Positions 32,235-34,178 of a DNA stretch of 34,178 bases are shown here, in pieces. The notes beneath the pieces were generated by a model. It had not been told where the DNA came from, made no database searches, and worked only from the letters and a program-made list of their open reading frames with translations. How positions within the stretch are numbered: position 1 is the stretch's first letter; each line of letters starts with the position of its first letter. This DNA comes from Myxococcota bacterium (lineage in GTDB: Bacteria; Myxococcota_A; UBA9160; UBA6930). The stretch is taken from NCBI GenBank assembly GCA_030065975.1, contig JASJCN010000036.1, forward strand, positions 1 to 34,178, read 5' to 3'. Made by a program: the position numbers and the translations under genes.

Positions 32235-32909
32235 GTGCAGGCAGGCTTCGCCAAGCGACGAGCCGGGGGTTTCACCCTGCTCGAGATGATGGTCGTGGTC
32301 GCGATCCTGGGGATCACCGCGGCCTGGGCCGCGCCTTCGTTCCGCCAGGTGCAGGCGAACTCGCAGCTTCGAGGCACCGTGCGCGAGACCTCGAACCTGA
32401 TCCAGCAGGCGCGCAACCAGGCGATCCAGCTCGAGTCGGTCCACGTCGTGTACTTCAACGCGGCGGGCAACACGGACATCTGCGGCAACGTCCTCACCGA
32501 CGTGGGTGGCAACCCCGCCGCGATCGCGGTGATCAACGACGGTCCGCCTGGGAGCGCGAACCAGAACTGCTGCCTCGATCCGGGCGAGCAGATCACCATC
32601 CTCCCGCCGCGTCCCAACGTCAACTGGGGCGTCAGCGTCGCGCCGGCGCGGGTGCCCGACGACATCGGCGCCGGTCTCTGGAACACCGAGACGAGCTTCC
32701 TCTTCAACCGCGTGGCCTTCCGGCCCGACGGCATCCCCGTCGCCATCTTCCCCGGCTGTGCGCTGCGCCAGACCGGCTCGGGAGCCGGCGCGGCCTACAT
32801 GAACCTCGCTCCGCCCTTCGGAAGCCGCGACTACTCGGTCGTGTTGTCCCCGCTCGGCGGCAGCAAGGTGCACGCCTTCGACGCCTCGACGGCGGCCTGG
32901 ACGGACTGA
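32235..32909 (+). CDS. GspH/FimT-type minor pilin or pseudopilin
   Basis: A 224-residue prepilin-like protein. A short positive leader (VQAGFAKRRAGG) ends at Gly12, followed by the class III cleavage site and FTLLEMMVVVAILGITAAW, with the +5 glutamate at Glu17. PilD would cut after Gly12 and methylate Phe13. The globular domain resembles GspH (pseudopilin H)/FimT: QANSQLRGTVRETSNLIQQARNQAI follows the helix, and RVAFRPDGIPV is the family's C-terminal strand. Several cysteines (CGNV, NCCLDPG, FPGCALR) may form disulphides. The GTG at 32235 is preferred because AAGGAG lies exactly 6 bases upstream; the GTG at 32220 lacks one. It is the first gene after the sigma-54 promoter. FimT/FimU-type subunits prime pilus assembly. 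Confidence 0.88.
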   Translation: MQAGFAKRRAGGFTLLEMMVVVAILGITAAWAAPSFRQVQANSQLRGTVRETSNLIQQARNQAIQLESVHVVYFNAAGNTDICGNVLTDVGGNPAAIAVINDGPPGSANQNCCLDPGEQITILPPRPNVNWGVSVAPARVPDDIGAGLWNTETSFLFNRVAFRPDGIPVAIFPGCALRQTGSGAGAAYMNLAPPFGSRDYSVVLSPLGGSKVHAFDASTAAWTD

Positions 32910-32911
32910 CG

Positions 32912-33346
32912 ATGCCCCTCAAGACCCGACGCAGCGAGGGGCTGACCCTCCTGGAAGTGATGTTCGCGGTGGCGATCCTCGGCACCGGCATGCTCGCCAT
33001 GCTGGCCATGCAGACGGCCACGATGAAGCACGCCCGCCGCGGCAAGGAGCACACCGAGGCCGCGCTGATCGTGCAGACGCGGGCCGAGTTCCTCCAGCGC
33101 CAGCCCTGGGCGGCCGTCCCCGCGATTCCTTGGACGAACGTCGGGGCTCCGATCCAGGCAAACATCGCGGGCGGCATCGGCGGCGGCGCGCCCACGACGT
33201 ACACGCTCCAGGAGCGCGTCACCGCCACCGCGGATCCGAACCTCCGACTGATCGACGTGCGCGTCACGTGGGTGGATCCGTCCGCTCCTCCCGGCTCGCC
33301 GCCGCGCCGCTACGCCATCTCGAGCGCGAAGCACAACGACCCGTGA
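32912..33346 (+). CDS. pilV: PilV-type minor pilin
   Basis: A 144-residue prepilin. The leader MPLKTRRSEG ends in the cleavage glycine (residue 10) before LTLLEVMFAVAILGTGMLAM, with the +5 glutamate at residue 15. The LTLLEVMxAxxILxxGxL pattern is that of PilV. The short globular domain has no cysteine and ends with YAISSAKHNDP. The ATG lies 2 bases after the stop of the GspH/FimT gene, so translation is probably coupled. Together with FimT and PilW it would form part of the minor-pilin tip complex that primes pilus assembly at the inner membrane. Length is slightly short for PilV. Naming relies on the N-terminus and gene order. Confidence 0.82.
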   Translation: MPLKTRRSEGLTLLEVMFAVAILGTGMLAMLAMQTATMKHARRGKEHTEAALIVQTRAEFLQRQPWAAVPAIPWTNVGAPIQANIAGGIGGGAPTTYTLQERVTATADPNLRLIDVRVTWVDPSAPPGSPPRRYAISSAKHNDP

Positions 33347-33369
33347 TGAGCCAGGGAGAGGGATACCCC

Positions 33370-34178
33370 ATGCACCGCAGGAACTCGGGATTCACGCTGC
33401 TCGAGATGATCGTCGCGCTTGCGCTGGTCGGGCTCGTGACCTTCTACGTGACGGACATGCTGGTGCGCCAGAACCGCGCGTACACCGTCGTCGACGAGGT
33501 GACCGGAGCGCAGCAGAACCTCCGCGCGATCGGCGACCTGATCGAGCGCGAGGCGCGGGTGACGGGCTTCATGGTGCCCGAAGCCGGCGCCTTCTGCGGC
33601 TACGACAACGTGAACGCGCCGGACATCGTGTTCTTCAGCGACGCGGATTCGATCAATCCGGCGAACCAGACCGACACCGACATGGTCGCGGACATCACCG
33701 CAGGCTATCCGGGAGGGACGCTGACTCTCAGCGTGCCTGGCACGGGCCAGGGCGTGGTCCTCGACGGAGCCGCCTTCTACGACACGGACGCCAACGCCGT
33801 CGCGGACTCGGACTTCTTCGAGGGAGGCGGCGTGATCGTGTTCGACCGCTCGAATCCGGGAGCGGGAACGAGCTGCGGCGTCGTGACCCAGGTCAACGGC
33901 ACCAACTCGATCGACGTCGACTGGCGGATCCGCGCCGGCGTCGGCGCCGCCGCGGGCTTCCTGGTCGGCGCCGGCAACGAGACGCTGATTCCGGCGGGCG
34001 GTGACCTCGTCGCGATTCCGGCGCATTGGTACGCGGTCGTTCCCGCGGCCAACACGGGGACCGCAGCGCCGCAGCTCTGGCGCGACGGCATGATGATCGC
34101 CGACGACGTGGAGGACCTCCAGTTCGCCGCGTTCTACGACCTCGACGGCGACGGGTTGGTCACGGGGGTCCTCGAGTA
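33370..34178 (+). CDS. pilW: PilW-type minor pilin, 3' end cut by window edge
   Basis: 269 residues are visible. The leader MHRRNSG ends with Gly7 before FTLLEMIVALALVGLVTFYVTDMLV, with the +5 glutamate at residue 12. The globular domain has RAIGDLIEREARVTGF, typical of PilW (helix then ExR.AG.), two cysteines and Asp-rich loops (FYDTDANAVADSDFF, FYDLDGDGLVTG) near the end; the latter resembles a calcium-binding DxDGDG loop. I chose the ATG at 33370 because GGGAGAGGG lies 7 bases before it. An in-frame ATG at 33346 overlaps the pilV stop but has no such site. Third gene of the minor-pilin operon; pilX and pilY1 would be expected next, beyond the edge. Confidence 0.85.
   Translation, partial: MHRRNSGFTLLEMIVALALVGLVTFYVTDMLVRQNRAYTVVDEVTGAQQNLRAIGDLIEREARVTGFMVPEAGAFCGYDNVNAPDIVFFSDADSINPANQTDTDMVADITAGYPGGTLTLSVPGTGQGVVLDGAAFYDTDANAVADSDFFEGGGVIVFDRSNPGAGTSCGVVTQVNGTNSIDVDWRIRAGVGAAAGFLVGAGNETLIPAGGDLVAIPAHWYAVVPAANTGTAAPQLWRDGMMIADDVEDLQFAAFYDLDGDGLVTGVLE

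Overview
This is a gene-dense, very GC-rich window (third codon positions almost always G or C) from a Gram-negative bacterium. An outer-membrane lineage is indicated by an LptF/LptG-type permease, HflK/HflC, and a type IV pilus block in the order pilB-pilT-pilC-pilS-pilR. That pilus order plus the GC content suggests a deltaproteobacterial-type lineage (Myxococcota or a relative). This is inference; no rRNA or other taxonomic marker is present. GTG and TTG starts are common. I see no tRNA, rRNA, CRISPR array, insertion sequence or phage gene.

Layout. (a) 1-3255, minus strand: a polysaccharide or glycoconjugate operon made of a small two-helix membrane protein, a GT4 glycosyltransferase, a SAM methyltransferase and a second GT4 paralogous to the first, which runs off the left edge. 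(b) 3696-10514: a cell-wall locus. anmK (+) faces a minus-strand operon of an SpmA-SpmB fusion, an AmgK-type sugar kinase, a MurU-type nucleotidyltransferase and a metallo-beta-lactamase-fold hydrolase, with three tightly packed junctions. A PBP4-type D-Ala-D-Ala carboxypeptidase diverges from it. AnmK, AmgK and MurU are three of the four steps of the Pseudomonas-type anhydroMurNAc recycling route to UDP-MurNAc. The missing step is the MurNAc-6-phosphate phosphatase. (c) 10515-11687: a small accessory patch with a DUF5658-like membrane protein, an XRE-type regulator and two phased short-repeat arrays sharing one heptamer. (d) 11688-19972, plus strand: rsmD, coaD, a phosphohexomutase, coaBC, an NfeD-type membrane protease, a slipin, hflK and hflC. 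This joins CoA biosynthesis to a run of three SPFH-family proteins plus NfeD. (e) 19985-23117: an LptF/LptG permease (minus), then ribF and a flippase-like membrane protein (plus). (f) 23357-34178, plus strand: pilB, pilT, pilC, pilS, pilR, a second histidine kinase, a near-consensus sigma-54 promoter, and a minor-pilin operon (GspH/FimT, PilV, PilW) cut by the right edge.

The points most worth follow-up are the peptidoglycan recycling locus with its candidate phosphatase and its echo of the Bacillus dacB-spmA-spmB arrangement, and the -24/-12 promoter directly downstream of pilS-pilR.
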